Counted from the stretch's first letter, positions 51,298 through 61,201 are shown. The stretch: DNA of 64,000 nt from Paenibacillus elgii NBRC 100335 (GCF_004000865.1 NZ_BIMB01000003.1:1-64000); one strand, 5' to 3'. Made by a program: numbers and translations. Notes: generated by a model from the sequence alone, not told the origin.

Positions 51298-54200
51298 ATG
51301 ATGAACTTGAAGAAAAGGAATTGTTTGCTGATAGCTCTACTCATGCTTGTTTCCGTCATCGTGATGAACTTTTTTCCGTCAGTCAGTCTGGCGGCTTATT
51401 TACCTAAGAACAGTGAAAAATCCAACGGCGCTTCGAACATTGCGCTCATCCACACAGGCTACTATAACCCGGACGATTATAATGGCATGAAGGTCGGGGA
51501 ATATGACAAGGAACGGTTCCTGCCCTATGTAGGTTATCTGAACGACAAAGGCGTTGCGGAAGATTATTTTTTTGACACCTTTCTGATGGTCAGTGCCTAT
51601 TCTCCATACAAAGGGAGCTTGGGACGTTATTACGATTGGGCAGCCGGCAGCAGGCCCGGTACTCTGCAGGATTGGAAATGGGCGATGGATCGGGTATTTG
51701 AGAAGGGCATACAGCTGGATGGTCTTGAGGCTGCGGTGGAGCAGGTAAGCGGGGATTTGAAAGATCCGGGCAAGAGGGTCAATGTGTATTTCACCTTGCC
51801 GTTCCCCGATCCGCAAAGCAAAGATTTCGGCGATTTCAATGGAGACGGGACCGTTAAAAATCTGGAAAGTCTGGATACGCGAAAAGCATTGATCCGCTGG
51901 TATGTTGATACGATGGCGGCACGCTTCGAGCAGCAGAAATATAAGCATTTGAAGCTGGGAGGGTTCTACTGGCTTCAGAAAGACTTGGATACGGCTGTAG
52001 TCGGCGAGCAGGAAAGTGTAAAGTATGCTGCGGAATATTTGCGGGAGCGAGGCATGCGTCTGGGCTGGACCCCGTGGTTCGGGGCAAGGGAGAAGGGCAA
52101 TGGCCAACGGCTCGGATTTGATTTTTCGGCGATTCAGCCGGACCATTATTCTGACGAGAGCTCTACAATGGCTCGTGTAGAGGAAGCAGCGGATATTGCT
52201 TACGCCAATGAAGCGGGCGTAGAAGTGGAGTTCGATCAGCGTATGATTGACCTTCCAAGGTATCGTCAAGTCTTTTACAATTACCTGATTACAGGGGTTA
52301 AGAAGCAATTTATGAACGATGCGCTGGTTGCTTATTATCAAGATGTTTACGCTCTGTATGATCTTTACCATTCCGAGTTTCCGGCGGCTAAGCAAATGTA
52401 CAAGGACATATACAAGTTTGCCAAAGGAACATTTACAGCTCCGACGGGAAACCTTGCGGGGCGTGTGGTGGATCGTGACGGAAATGGTATGGCTGGCGCT
52501 ACGTTAATCGATCAGGGAGGAACCGTCGTAACGACAGATGTGTACGGAAAATTTGAAATAAAGGGATTATATGCGACGCAAAATACATTCGTCGTAGAGA
52601 AGCCGGGAATGCAAGGGCGAGAGGTGAAGGTTGACATTCGCGACCGGCAAACTCTCTATCGTGACGTTGCTCTACAGAACGCAGGGGAAGGGCCGGACAA
52701 AACAGTGCCCGATTATGCGATAACGCTCCCATCCAAGCTGGCGACGATGGATATCGGCGCGGTATGGGCGCCGGTAGTCATCGACCGGAACGATAAAGGG
52801 CAGAAGAAGGCGGAGGCTGTGTTCACCAGCTCGGACCCGGGCGTCATTGAAGTATTGCCGGAAGGCAAGATTCGAGCCGTACAAGCGGGTACAGCTGTAC
52901 TCCGTGCTCAGGTTGGGACTTTGGAAGCGGAATCTGTAGCCGTCGAGGTCGCACCGTGGACATCTCATCGGTTAAAGGGGACGGAAGCGCCTCTCCAAAC
53001 CAATAAGGGATTCGATAACCCGGTTCTTCGCGATCCGCTGCAGGGAAGTACCCAATATGTCGTGAAGGAAGGCAGCACCCTCAAGATTACGCATAAATAC
53101 AATAGCGGCAACGATATGTGGATGGTATTCGATCATGCCGGTGCCAACAAGCTGTATGGGATGAAAGAATGGCGCCTTAGCCCGAATGTGAACAAGGATG
53201 CCAGTCCTGACTTGGCCCGTTCCTCCGTTATGCTGTGGCCGGATGTGTCAGATTGGATCGGCCCGTATATTGTAGGCGCCAATCAGAATGGCAATGGCAA
53301 CGGGCAGGATTTTACCGGGGGCAACCACAACTACGACGGCGGCGAGAACAGCTCTGCGACAGGCAGGACCGTCCAATATAACGTGTGGGTTGACGGGAAG
53401 GAACCTCAAGACGGAAAGGTCATTTCCGGCAAAAAGGTGAAGATCGAGGTAGTCAATCGGATCCAAGCCTTTAACACGAAGGAGCAGGACGGCAGCGGGC
53501 GCGAAATCCTGCAAGAAACAGTTACGTATGAAGTTGAGGGCGGTAAAGTACAGGTCCATACTGAGATTGAGCCGTTGGAAGACATCACCTTGTATCGCTA
53601 TTACGGCTTGCAATCCGTCAATGGCGCATGGAATCATGAAATTCGTTATTATGCAGGAGAGACGGAGGTCGCAAGAGGCGAAGCAGGCGAGTATAGCGAC
53701 TCCGGCATGAAATCCCGGCATCCTGACGTAGACAAGTACTGGCTTTGCTCGGCTGTACAGGATGGAAGCCAGCATCAGCTTCTTGTATCGCTCGATCGCC
53801 ATTACGGACTTGGACAATTGCAATATCTCGCTGATGATCAGCCGGTTGCATTTACGCAAGCGTATGGCAAGTCGTACTTTCTGCAAGTGTTTAATAAGTC
53901 GGCCGTACTGAAGAAGGGGGCCAAGGTTGCTTGGCGCGGACAATATCACTTCTTTTCCACCCCGGCACAGGAAAGAACGATTAAGCTGTCGAGCAGCTTC
54001 GGCAATGGCTATGCGGTGCCCGAAGAGGAGGCTTCCTATCAATGGGAGGTTATCGGCGATGCGGCCGAGAAGATAAGCGAATCCGGAAGCCGTATTCGGA
54101 TTAAAGGAGTAAAAGAAGGCACGGCAACGATCAAAGCAACGATCGCCTATAACGGCAAGCCGCAGACGCTTGAATCGAGCGTTCGGGTAGGGAACGATCG

Positions 54201-54432
54201 CCGGGTGGATACCACTGAGCTGCAGCAACTGCTTGACGAAGCAAAGATGCTCCTGCAGCAAACGGGTAACGAATACCATAAGGAGAAGGGGCATCTGGCC
54301 GAAGCTTCGACCCGTAGCATGAGAAAGCTGAAGCAAGAAGGCTTCACGCAGGCGAATGTCGATGAAGCAACCGCCCAGCTAAAGGAAGCCATTTCCATCT
54401 TCAAGAAGACAACACAGACTCCGACCCCTTAG
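51298..54432 (+). CDS. Large secreted DUF4855 protein with Big-like domains
   Basis: 1044 residues with a signal peptide (LLIALLMLVSVIVMNFFPSVSLA). Residues about 40-370 form the DUF4855 domain (IALIHTGYYNPDDY, KLGGFYWLQKDLDT, LGWTPWFGA), which looks like a TIM-barrel glycoside hydrolase. A carboxypeptidase-regulatory-like fold follows (GRVVDRDGNGMAGATLIDQGG), then a Big_2-like domain (SSDPGVIEVLPEGKIRAVQAG), a long beta-rich region, a second Big-like stretch (IRIKGVKEGTATIKATI) and a C-terminal FIVAR-like helix pair. Probably acts on an extracellular polysaccharide. A cre-like site upstream suggests sugar control. Confidence 0.87.
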   Translation: MMNLKKRNCLLIALLMLVSVIVMNFFPSVSLAAYLPKNSEKSNGASNIALIHTGYYNPDDYNGMKVGEYDKERFLPYVGYLNDKGVAEDYFFDTFLMVSAYSPYKGSLGRYYDWAAGSRPGTLQDWKWAMDRVFEKGIQLDGLEAAVEQVSGDLKDPGKRVNVYFTLPFPDPQSKDFGDFNGDGTVKNLESLDTRKALIRWYVDTMAARFEQQKYKHLKLGGFYWLQKDLDTAVVGEQESVKYAAEYLRERGMRLGWTPWFGAREKGNGQRLGFDFSAIQPDHYSDESSTMARVEEAADIAYANEAGVEVEFDQRMIDLPRYRQVFYNYLITGVKKQFMNDALVAYYQDVYALYDLYHSEFPAAKQMYKDIYKFAKGTFTAPTGNLAGRVVDRDGNGMAGATLIDQGGTVVTTDVYGKFEIKGLYATQNTFVVEKPGMQGREVKVDIRDRQTLYRDVALQNAGEGPDKTVPDYAITLPSKLATMDIGAVWAPVVIDRNDKGQKKAEAVFTSSDPGVIEVLPEGKIRAVQAGTAVLRAQVGTLEAESVAVEVAPWTSHRLKGTEAPLQTNKGFDNPVLRDPLQGSTQYVVKEGSTLKITHKYNSGNDMWMVFDHAGANKLYGMKEWRLSPNVNKDASPDLARSSVMLWPDVSDWIGPYIVGANQNGNGNGQDFTGGNHNYDGGENSSATGRTVQYNVWVDGKEPQDGKVISGKKVKIEVVNRIQAFNTKEQDGSGREILQETVTYEVEGGKVQVHTEIEPLEDITLYRYYGLQSVNGAWNHEIRYYAGETEVARGEAGEYSDSGMKSRHPDVDKYWLCSAVQDGSQHQLLVSLDRHYGLGQLQYLADDQPVAFTQAYGKSYFLQVFNKSAVLKKGAKVAWRGQYHFFSTPAQERTIKLSSSFGNGYAVPEEEASYQWEVIGDAAEKISESGSRIRIKGVKEGTATIKATIAYNGKPQTLESSVRVGNDRRVDTTELQQLLDEAKMLLQQTGNEYHKEKGHLAEASTRSMRKLKQEGFTQANVDEATAQLKEAISIFKKTTQTPTP

Positions 54433-54547
54433 GTGGAGAGATTAGTTTGCGGAATGCCTTTTACTCGTTGGCAAGAAGTATGCATAACAAATATTAACTT
54501 CGTGCATAGTAAAGGCGAACGAATGCTAAGAAGGAGGTATTTTGACG

Positions 54548-54724
54548 ATGACAGAAAGCGACAAAGAGCAAGCGGCCGAAGCGAACCGGTTGAACTTTTA
54601 TGACCAGACGGACGATGTGGTGAACGAAGTACCTGCGACGACGGATGTAAACGAAGCCGTCGAGGCGATCACCTCGCATATCAATAAATACGATGTACCC
54701 GAGGATGAATTGAAAGAACGATAA
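54548..54724 (+). CDS. Small acidic hypothetical protein
   Basis: 58 residues from the ATG at 54548 with AAGGAGG 10 nt upstream (a TTG two codons earlier is too near the ribosome site). Acidic, soluble, without cysteine; NLFYDQTDD-type and HINKYDVPEDELKER stretches give no family hit in memory. It has its own ribosome site and terminator, so it is likely real. Confidence 0.65.
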   Translation: MTESDKEQAAEANRLNFYDQTDDVVNEVPATTDVNEAVEAITSHINKYDVPEDELKER

Positions 54725-54732
54725 GAGGGTCC

Positions 54733-54769
54733 AAGCACGTATCAGGTTAAGCCTGGTGCGTGCTTTTTT
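54733..54769 (+). terminator. Terminator after the small acidic gene
   Basis: AAGCACG...CGTGCTT outer stem with an inner CAGG/CCTG stem, followed by TTTTT. Confidence 0.88.
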
Positions 54770-54875
54770 TATCATCAAGGCAACCCCATCCATAATGGAA
54801 GTTCATCAATTAAATAATACGGACAACAAGCCCTGTATATATATAGGATATGCCGAATTTGAACGTTGCAAGATC

Positions 54876-57224
54876 ATGTGGAAAAAGGAGGGGGCCAAGA
54901 TCCAGCGATCGGTTGGGAAAAGTATTCCCAGAAAGGAAACATGGGAGAAAGTTACAGGGAGAACCAAATATATTAATGATCGTGCGATATCCGATCTACT
55001 CCATGTCAAAATGACTGTCAGTCCGCATGCTCATGCTAAAATCAGATCGATCGATTCGTCTGAAGCTATGAAAATTCCGGGCGTCAAGGCGGTCATAACA
55101 GGACAATATTACCCGATGTTGACCGGGTCGCCGCTGGCAGACCGGCCGCCAATCGCAATAGACAAAGTGAGATATTACGGCGAGCCCGTCGCCCTTGTTG
55201 TCGCGGAACAAGAATATATTGCCGAGATGGCGGCTCTCCGGATCAAAGTAGATTATGAGCTATTGCCGACCGTCCTTTCTCCAAGGGAAGCTTTTCAGAA
55301 AAATGCTCCGCTCGTTCATGAGCGTCTTGCGGAATACAAGCGGTACGAAGAGGTCTACCCGGAGCCGGGAACGAATATCGCCAACTTAACAAAAATACGG
55401 AAGGGGAATATGGAGGAAGGATGGAGGAATAGCCGCCATATCGTTGAAGTCGAGGTCAGTTTACCACAATCCGATCATGCAGCGATGGAAATGCGATGCA
55501 GCACAGCGGAAATTAGGCCCGACGGCACCGTGATCATCCATTCCGCTTCCCAATCGCCCTATGTCATCCGAAGAGCAATCAGCGAATCGTTTCATATTCC
55601 ACTTCATAAAGTGATCGTTCACACGCCTATGGTCGGAGGCAGTTTCGGTGGGAAGGCCGCGATTCAAATGGAGTTCCTTGCTTTCTTGGCGTCCCGTGCC
55701 GTTGGTGGAAGAGCTGTAAAAATCGTTAATTCCAGGGAGGTGGACATGATCTCTTCTCCAGTCCATATCGGATTGGATGCCAAAATCAAGCTTGGTTGTA
55801 ATCATGAAGGAAAATTAATGGCTGCGGAAATATTGCATCTGTATGATGGCGGAGCGTACTCGGATCGGGGTGTGGTCATGAGCCGGGCGGGAGCCGTCGA
55901 TTGCACGGGGCCTTATCGCATCGACAACGTTCATTGCGATTCTTTATGCATGTATACCAATCATCCTTACTCCACTTCCTTTCGAGGATTCGGCCATCCG
56001 GAACTGACGTTCGCCATCGAAAGAGCGATTGATTTATTGGCGCGTCAAGTAGGTATGGATCCTTTGGAATTTCGCTTTCATAATGCGATAGGGCCAGGGG
56101 ATACGTCCCCGACCCAAACTTTACTGGATCGAAGCAATCTGGGCGATTTGCCCATGTGCATTGCAAAATTAAAAACGTTAATCCATTGGGACGATCGTCC
56201 GCTGCGTGAAATCGACGGCCATCTCGTTAAGGCGATAGGGGTATGCTGTTTTTGGAAAAATTCGAATACGCCAACAAACGCCGGAGCGGGAGCCGTTATT
56301 ATCTTTAATCCCGATGGAAGCGTAAATCTGCTTTGCGGCGCGGTAGAAATCGGTCAGGGAACGAGGACGGCGCTAACTCAACTGCTGGCCGAACGTCTGC
56401 GGATGGATGACCGGATGATCCATATTTCGACGGACGTAAACACCGAAACCGATCCGCAGCATTGGAAAACGGTGGCGAGCCGCAGCACCTTTCTAGTTGG
56501 CAATGCGGTCCTGAATGCGGCTGACGATGCCATTGTCCAGTTAAAAAACATAGCTGCTACCGTGTTGCAATGCTTGCCGAAAGACTTGGAAGTCGGATGG
56601 GGCAAGGTTTTCTTGAAAGGCCGCCCCGATATGGGGATACCAATCGAGAAACTCGCTAGCGGCTACACCTTCCCGAATGGGAATACGATCGGCGGTCAAA
56701 TCATCGGACGCGGAAGCTATGCGATGCGTCATTTAACCCCATTGGATCCTGAAACCGGTCAAGGAAATCCCGGTCCGGAATGGACGGTGGGTGCCCAAGC
56801 GATAGAAGTGGAATGGAATACGAAAGATTACACGTACAAAATCGTGAAGGCGGCCTCGGTTATCGATGCCGGCAAGGTGATCAATCCGGAATTTGCCCGC
56901 AGCCAGATTAAAGGCGGCATGAGCATGGGCTTAAGTTTTGCCAGCCGGGAAGCCTTCTTATTTAACGACAAGGGCGCCATAGTAAATCCACAATTTCGAA
57001 CCTATAAATTGATTCGTTACGGCGAGCAGCCGCAGTACATGATTGACTTCGTCGAGAGACCTCATTTGGAAGCTCCTTACGGATTGCGCGGAATCGGCGA
57101 GCATGGCTTGATCGGTATGCCCGCGGCATTGGCGAATAGCTTGACGATCGCCGCGGGGGTAGAGCTTAATCATCTGCCTCTGACGCCCGAGATGATCTGG
57201 AGGACGATCCATGATTCCGTTTGA
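54876..57224 (+). CDS. Molybdenum hydroxylase large subunit (xanthine dehydrogenase/PucD-like)
   Basis: 782 residues if started at ATG 54876. A strong AAGGAGG occurs inside, at 54885-54891, pointing to a rare ATC start at 54900, so the start is unsettled. Molybdopterin motifs: VGGSFGGKAAIQMEF, SFRGFGHPELTFAIERA, GAVEIGQGTRTALTQ, and near the end RGIGEHGLIGMPAALANS, whose Glu is the expected catalytic base. It hydroxylates an aromatic heterocycle or a purine with water as oxygen donor. First of five overlapping genes; the order D-C-E-A-B differs from the B. subtilis puc order. The substrate is not proven. Confidence 0.9.
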   Translation: MWKKEGAKIQRSVGKSIPRKETWEKVTGRTKYINDRAISDLLHVKMTVSPHAHAKIRSIDSSEAMKIPGVKAVITGQYYPMLTGSPLADRPPIAIDKVRYYGEPVALVVAEQEYIAEMAALRIKVDYELLPTVLSPREAFQKNAPLVHERLAEYKRYEEVYPEPGTNIANLTKIRKGNMEEGWRNSRHIVEVEVSLPQSDHAAMEMRCSTAEIRPDGTVIIHSASQSPYVIRRAISESFHIPLHKVIVHTPMVGGSFGGKAAIQMEFLAFLASRAVGGRAVKIVNSREVDMISSPVHIGLDAKIKLGCNHEGKLMAAEILHLYDGGAYSDRGVVMSRAGAVDCTGPYRIDNVHCDSLCMYTNHPYSTSFRGFGHPELTFAIERAIDLLARQVGMDPLEFRFHNAIGPGDTSPTQTLLDRSNLGDLPMCIAKLKTLIHWDDRPLREIDGHLVKAIGVCCFWKNSNTPTNAGAGAVIIFNPDGSVNLLCGAVEIGQGTRTALTQLLAERLRMDDRMIHISTDVNTETDPQHWKTVASRSTFLVGNAVLNAADDAIVQLKNIAATVLQCLPKDLEVGWGKVFLKGRPDMGIPIEKLASGYTFPNGNTIGGQIIGRGSYAMRHLTPLDPETGQGNPGPEWTVGAQAIEVEWNTKDYTYKIVKAASVIDAGKVINPEFARSQIKGGMSMGLSFASREAFLFNDKGAIVNPQFRTYKLIRYGEQPQYMIDFVERPHLEAPYGLRGIGEHGLIGMPAALANSLTIAAGVELNHLPLTPEMIWRTIHDSV

Positions 57225-58044
57225 CTTTGAATACTATAAACCGGCTTCCGTTCAGATGGCTGTGGAATGGTTTCAGCTTCTGCACAAGCAGGGGAAACAT
57301 CCCATATATTACGGCGGAGGGACGGAGATCATTACATGGGCTCGAACAAATTCCATTCACCCGGGTGCCGTTATTGATTTGAAAGCCATTCCGGAGTGCA
57401 ATGTCATGGAAATACGGAAGGATAAGCTGATTGTCGGCGCTTGTGTCACGTTATCGGCTTTATCCGCGGCGAACCTGTTCCCGCTGCTTAGTGAAACGGC
57501 ACAGGGAGCCGCTGACCAAACAGCCCGCAATAAAATCACGTTCGGCGGAAACATTTGCGGCAAAATTCATTATCGGGAGGCCGTGCTCCCGCTTCTGCTG
57601 GCCAACAGCCGTATGGTTATCGCAGGAATACAAGGGGTAAGAGAAGTTCCCATACACCAAGTGTTCCTACAGCGATTGAGATTGGAAAATGGTGAATTTC
57701 TTGTGCAGACCTTCACAGATCGAAGCTATTTATCATTGCCGTTCGTTCATTACAAAAAACGGCAGATTGGCAACGTCGGCTATCCTCTCGTAACCATAGC
57801 TGCGCTCAAGAAAGATCATCGGATTCATACCGCCTACAGCGGTGTCTGCTCCTTCCCGTTTCGATCCGTTGAAATCGACCGGGCGTTGAACGCCTCCTCC
57901 GTACCGTTGGAAGCAAGAATTGAACAGGCGATTGACCAATTGCCTGCGCCATTATTACAAAATGCAGAAGGCTCCGCGCTTTATCGGAAATTTGTGCTGA
58001 AGCAAACGATGGCTGAAGCGGTACATGCCTTGGAAAGAAGGTGA
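57211..58044 (+). CDS. Molybdenum hydroxylase FAD-binding subunit
   Basis: 277 residues, overlapping the large-subunit gene by 14 nt. FAD-binding pattern: PIYYGGGTEIITWAR and NKITFGGNICGKIHYREAVLPLLL, then a C-terminal CO_deh_flav_C-like domain (VHYKKRQIGNVGYPLVTIAALKK). It passes electrons from the iron-sulfur centres to NAD or another acceptor. The usual GGNL...T-N-I motifs are somewhat altered. Confidence 0.9.
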   Translation: MIPFDFEYYKPASVQMAVEWFQLLHKQGKHPIYYGGGTEIITWARTNSIHPGAVIDLKAIPECNVMEIRKDKLIVGACVTLSALSAANLFPLLSETAQGAADQTARNKITFGGNICGKIHYREAVLPLLLANSRMVIAGIQGVREVPIHQVFLQRLRLENGEFLVQTFTDRSYLSLPFVHYKKRQIGNVGYPLVTIAALKKDHRIHTAYSGVCSFPFRSVEIDRALNASSVPLEARIEQAIDQLPAPLLQNAEGSALYRKFVLKQTMAEAVHALERR

Positions 58045-58047
58045 AGC

Positions 58048-58521
58048 ATGACGTCTCGCGATACCGCTATGTATCGGGTCGAAATCGAAGTGAACGGAGA
58101 AAGGCGAACGGTCCGGGTAAGGGCTGCGGACATACTCTTATATACACTGCGAGACCATCTCGGACTAACGGGGAGCAAATCCGGCTGCGATAACGGCGAC
58201 TGCGGCACATGTACGATATTGGTCGACGGCTTTCCCATGAAGTCGTGTTTGATGCTTACTGTGGAAGCTGACGGAAAGCAAATAACTACGATCGAAGGCT
58301 TGACCAACTCGCCGGTACAGCATGCCTTTGTTCGAAATCAGGCATTTCAATGCGGTTACTGTACTTCCGGCTTCATTGTGAACTGTGAAGGCTTACGGAA
58401 TATGCAACCGCATGCGGATGAAGAAACAATCAGGCTATGGCTGGAATCCAACATATGCAGGTGTATGTCCTACGAGGAAATTCGCAATGCCGTGAAGGAC
58501 GTTATAAATCAGAAATCATGA
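58048..58521 (+). CDS. Molybdenum hydroxylase [2Fe-2S] subunit
   Basis: 157 residues, 3 nt after the FAD gene. Two clusters: plant-type GCDNGDCGTCTILVDG...KSC, and the second FQCGYCTSGFIVNC with CRCMSY. QCGYC also contacts the molybdopterin. Complete three-subunit enzyme with the two preceding genes. Confidence 0.94.
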   Translation: MTSRDTAMYRVEIEVNGERRTVRVRAADILLYTLRDHLGLTGSKSGCDNGDCGTCTILVDGFPMKSCLMLTVEADGKQITTIEGLTNSPVQHAFVRNQAFQCGYCTSGFIVNCEGLRNMQPHADEETIRLWLESNICRCMSYEEIRNAVKDVINQKS

Positions 58522-58561
58522 TGGGGACCGATACCTTCCGTCAGCTTAAGGAGGGGTGCAT

Positions 58562-59605
58562 TTGGAAGAAATACATCGTATTTTGGAAACGATTGAACGT
58601 ACTTGCCTAAGAAGCGTGCTTGCGACGATTACCCGAGTGGAAGGGAGTGCTTACCGTAAGGAAGGAACTTCCATGCTGTTTCTGGAAGACGGCTCACAGA
58701 TCGGTGTTTTAAGCGCCGGCTGTCTGGAGACGGAGCTTGCGGCCTGCGTGCCGGATATTTTGGAAACAGGCGTTTCTCGGCGCTTCGTATTCAACATGCA
58801 ATCATCGGACCCGCTGTCCTGGGGGGAAGGACCGGGCTGTGGCGGTGTTGTTCATGTAACGATGGAACCGGTCAATGATCGATTTGCGGATCATTTATGT
58901 ACTTTGAAGCATTATTTGGATCAGCACATCGAGGTCATGCTCGTTAAAAGTTTCGCCTCGGACGGTTCTGTCGCTGCTTATGGTTTCTTGACCGGGAATC
59001 GGCACTTGTTCGGCGAATGGGAGGGACAATTTCCGCAGGCGTTTTTCGATTGGATGTCGTCCGGCGATCTGCGGAGGAGCGGAATGAGATTTGTCTCATC
59101 CATGCAATCTGACGTTTTCGTTCATACCTATTACCCCAAACCGCGTCTGATTATATTCGGAGCGGGACCGGACGCGAGGCCGCTTGCCGCCTTTGCAGCA
59201 GCAGCCGGCTTTTCCGTTGTTGTCTCCGATTGGAGACCCGTCTTGTGCGACCGACGTTATTTTCCGGATGCTGAATCCATTTTATTGGGATTTCCGGAGG
59301 AAACGATGCGAATGATTGAATGTACGCCATACGACTATGCCGTTGTTATGACCCATAATTTTCAGAGAGATCAGCAGCTGGCTCGATTGCTTTCTGAGCG
59401 GCAGCTTCGTTATCTCGGTATTTTGGGATCGAAAAGAAGAACGGAACGCTTGATAGAAGGTGTGACGTTTCCGATGAAAGTTCATTTTCCCGTTGGGCTT
59501 GCGATAGGAGCAGAGGGCCCGGAGGAAATCGCCGTAAGCATTCTTGCAGAACTCATCCACCGAAAAAACAGAAAGCCGGAAGTTGTGATCCATGAAGCGA
59601 AATAA
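58562..59605 (+). CDS. XdhC/CoxI-family molybdenum hydroxylase maturation factor
   Basis: About 347 residues from the TTG at 58562 with AAGGAGG 7 nt before it (GTG at 58556 is too close). N-terminal XdhC_CoxI domain (RSVLATITRVEGSAYRKEGTSMLF, LSAGCLETELAACV), C-terminal Rossmann domain (LIIFGAGPDARPLAAFAAAAGFSVVVSDWRP, ILGSKRRTERLI). Binds Moco and helps insert the sulfurated cofactor. Equivalent to PucA in B. subtilis. Confidence 0.92.
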   Translation: MEEIHRILETIERTCLRSVLATITRVEGSAYRKEGTSMLFLEDGSQIGVLSAGCLETELAACVPDILETGVSRRFVFNMQSSDPLSWGEGPGCGGVVHVTMEPVNDRFADHLCTLKHYLDQHIEVMLVKSFASDGSVAAYGFLTGNRHLFGEWEGQFPQAFFDWMSSGDLRRSGMRFVSSMQSDVFVHTYYPKPRLIIFGAGPDARPLAAFAAAAGFSVVVSDWRPVLCDRRYFPDAESILLGFPEETMRMIECTPYDYAVVMTHNFQRDQQLARLLSERQLRYLGILGSKRRTERLIEGVTFPMKVHFPVGLAIGAEGPEEIAVSILAELIHRKNRKPEVVIHEAK

Positions 59606-60212
59606 GATCATCGGCATTTATTTGGCGGCAGGGCAAAGCACCCGAATGGGCTCGGATAAGCTTCGACTTTCCTTAGGGTCTATGTGCTTGGGAAATTATG
59701 CGCTGGCTGCGGCGTTGAACTCCGAGCTAGATTATGTTTTGGTTGTATCCAATGATACTTCTGCTGGTTGGATAGATCGCGCATTTTACCGGGAGCCGAT
59801 CCGTCGGAAATGGTCCGTCATTCATTGCTCTGAGGCGCACTTGGGGCAAGGGCATTCCCTGCGGTGCGGCGTACAGGCTGCACTCGCGATGGAAGCGGCA
59901 GCCGTGATGGTTTTGCTAGCAGATCAGCCTCTCGTTACAAAAGAAATGATTCATGAGCTGCTTCATTGTTTTCAAGCGAACGCCGGCATTGGTTTCGTGG
60001 CCTCAAGATATGACGGCTTGGCAAGACCGCCGGTTATTTTTGCCCGGCGAATGTTTGCGGATCTCCTTCTATTGCAGGGCGACCAGGGGGCGAGACAGCT
60101 TATTCGAAAAGAAAGCTCGGGAATTTGCATCGATTTTGCAAGTCCGGACCTGTTCACAGATGTGGATCATGCCGAAGATTACAAAATTCTATCCGAATCT
60201 TGGAAATCTTGA
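59592..60212 (+). CDS. MocA-like molybdenum cofactor nucleotidyltransferase
   Basis: 206 residues, overlapping the XdhC gene by 14 nt. IGIYLAAGQSTRMGSDKLRLSLG is the NTP-transferase motif; VLLADQPLVTKEMI holds the acidic site. MocA adds CMP to the molybdopterin; PucB has this place in B. subtilis. The C-terminus overlaps the convergent FUSC-family gene by 34 nt. Confidence 0.9.
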   Translation: MKRNKIIGIYLAAGQSTRMGSDKLRLSLGSMCLGNYALAAALNSELDYVLVVSNDTSAGWIDRAFYREPIRRKWSVIHCSEAHLGQGHSLRCGVQAALAMEAAAVMVLLADQPLVTKEMIHELLHCFQANAGIGFVASRYDGLARPPVIFARRMFADLLLLQGDQGARQLIRKESSGICIDFASPDLFTDVDHAEDYKILSESWKS

Positions 60213-61201
60213 ACAACTTGTTCAGCGTTCGTATATAACGCAAGCGGGTATAGGTAGTTCTCCATTTGGACAGGAGTTTTTATTGGCAGGGCGGATTCCT
60301 TGGAAACCGGGCGAAATGGTTCAGGATCATTTAACCCTTGATTCCATTGCTTTACAAGCTTCGCTAACGTATTTAGATGATCGGCCCATAGGCGTTGATT
60401 CGTTTTCTCAAAATTGCCGCTTTCGGACCATTTCGCACAAACGCGTATCATGTCGGCAAGATTGGCATAGCCTGATCGAAGATGCTCCATCTGCCGCGTC
60501 AGCTGCTTCAAGGCTGCGCGTTTTTTGGTTCCAAACGGATTGTAACGTAAACTTTGCTCCGCTTTATCCAGCTCGGTTGTCGCTTGATGAAGCTCCTGGA
60601 ATAACGTTTGCAATTTTGTTTGCAAAATTTGCGTGTTACTTGAGGGACAGCCTTCTTCGACCCAATGTGCTGTCGTTATAAAATGATTGGACAGATGATC
60701 CGCGAAATGGATCATCTTTTTTCGGGCCTTGTTCACGGAATCGGGAGGGAATACCATCACATGGATCAGGAGGGCAACGATAGCGCCGATCACGGTATCG
60801 CGTATCCGATCAAGGGGGTAGCTCGGCATTTTGCTTTGAAAGTACATGACCAATAAAATGCTAAGCGAAACTTGCACCATGAGCGCATGATCCCATTTCA
60901 GCCACGCGGCGATCATCGTCCCCACAAGAAGGAGAAGTCCTAGACTCCAGCCGCTTAAGCCGACGTAAGGCGCTATCCATACAGTGAAAAGGACGCCGCC
61001 AATCGTTCCCAAAACACGCTGCCATGCAAATTGTATCGACTTGTCGACGGTTAATTGAATAGATAAAATGACCGTCAGGGGAGCAAGGTAAGGATGCTTG
61101 GATCCGGCCCACTCCGCGAGCGCCCATGACAGTGCCGAAGCTAAGGGGATTTTCCATACAAACCCTTTGGTTTTGATAAAATCAATCATTTTATGCGTCA
61201 T
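60179..61201 (-). CDS. FUSC-family (aromatic acid exporter-like) membrane protein
   Basis: About 340 residues from the ATG at 61201, with GGAG 8 nt upstream (ATG 61216 also open). Six helices in the first 170 residues (KIPLASALSWALAEWAGSKHPYLAPLTVILSIQLTVDKS; RVLGTIGGVLFTVW; RIRDTVIGAIVALLIHVMVFPP) with the FUSC/ArAE pattern, then a long helical cytosolic half with LDKAEQSLRYNPFGTKKR. Related proteins export aromatic carboxylates. Sits head-to-tail against the molybdenum hydroxylase operon. Confidence 0.85.
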   Translation of the reverse strand: MTHKMIDFIKTKGFVWKIPLASALSWALAEWAGSKHPYLAPLTVILSIQLTVDKSIQFAWQRVLGTIGGVLFTVWIAPYVGLSGWSLGLLLLVGTMIAAWLKWDHALMVQVSLSILLVMYFQSKMPSYPLDRIRDTVIGAIVALLIHVMVFPPDSVNKARKKMIHFADHLSNHFITTAHWVEEGCPSSNTQILQTKLQTLFQELHQATTELDKAEQSLRYNPFGTKKRAALKQLTRQMEHLRSGYANLADMIRVCAKWSESGNFEKTNQRLWADHLNTLAKLVKQWNQGLNDPEPFRPVSKESALPIKTPVQMENYLYPLALYTNAEQVVQDFQDSDRIL

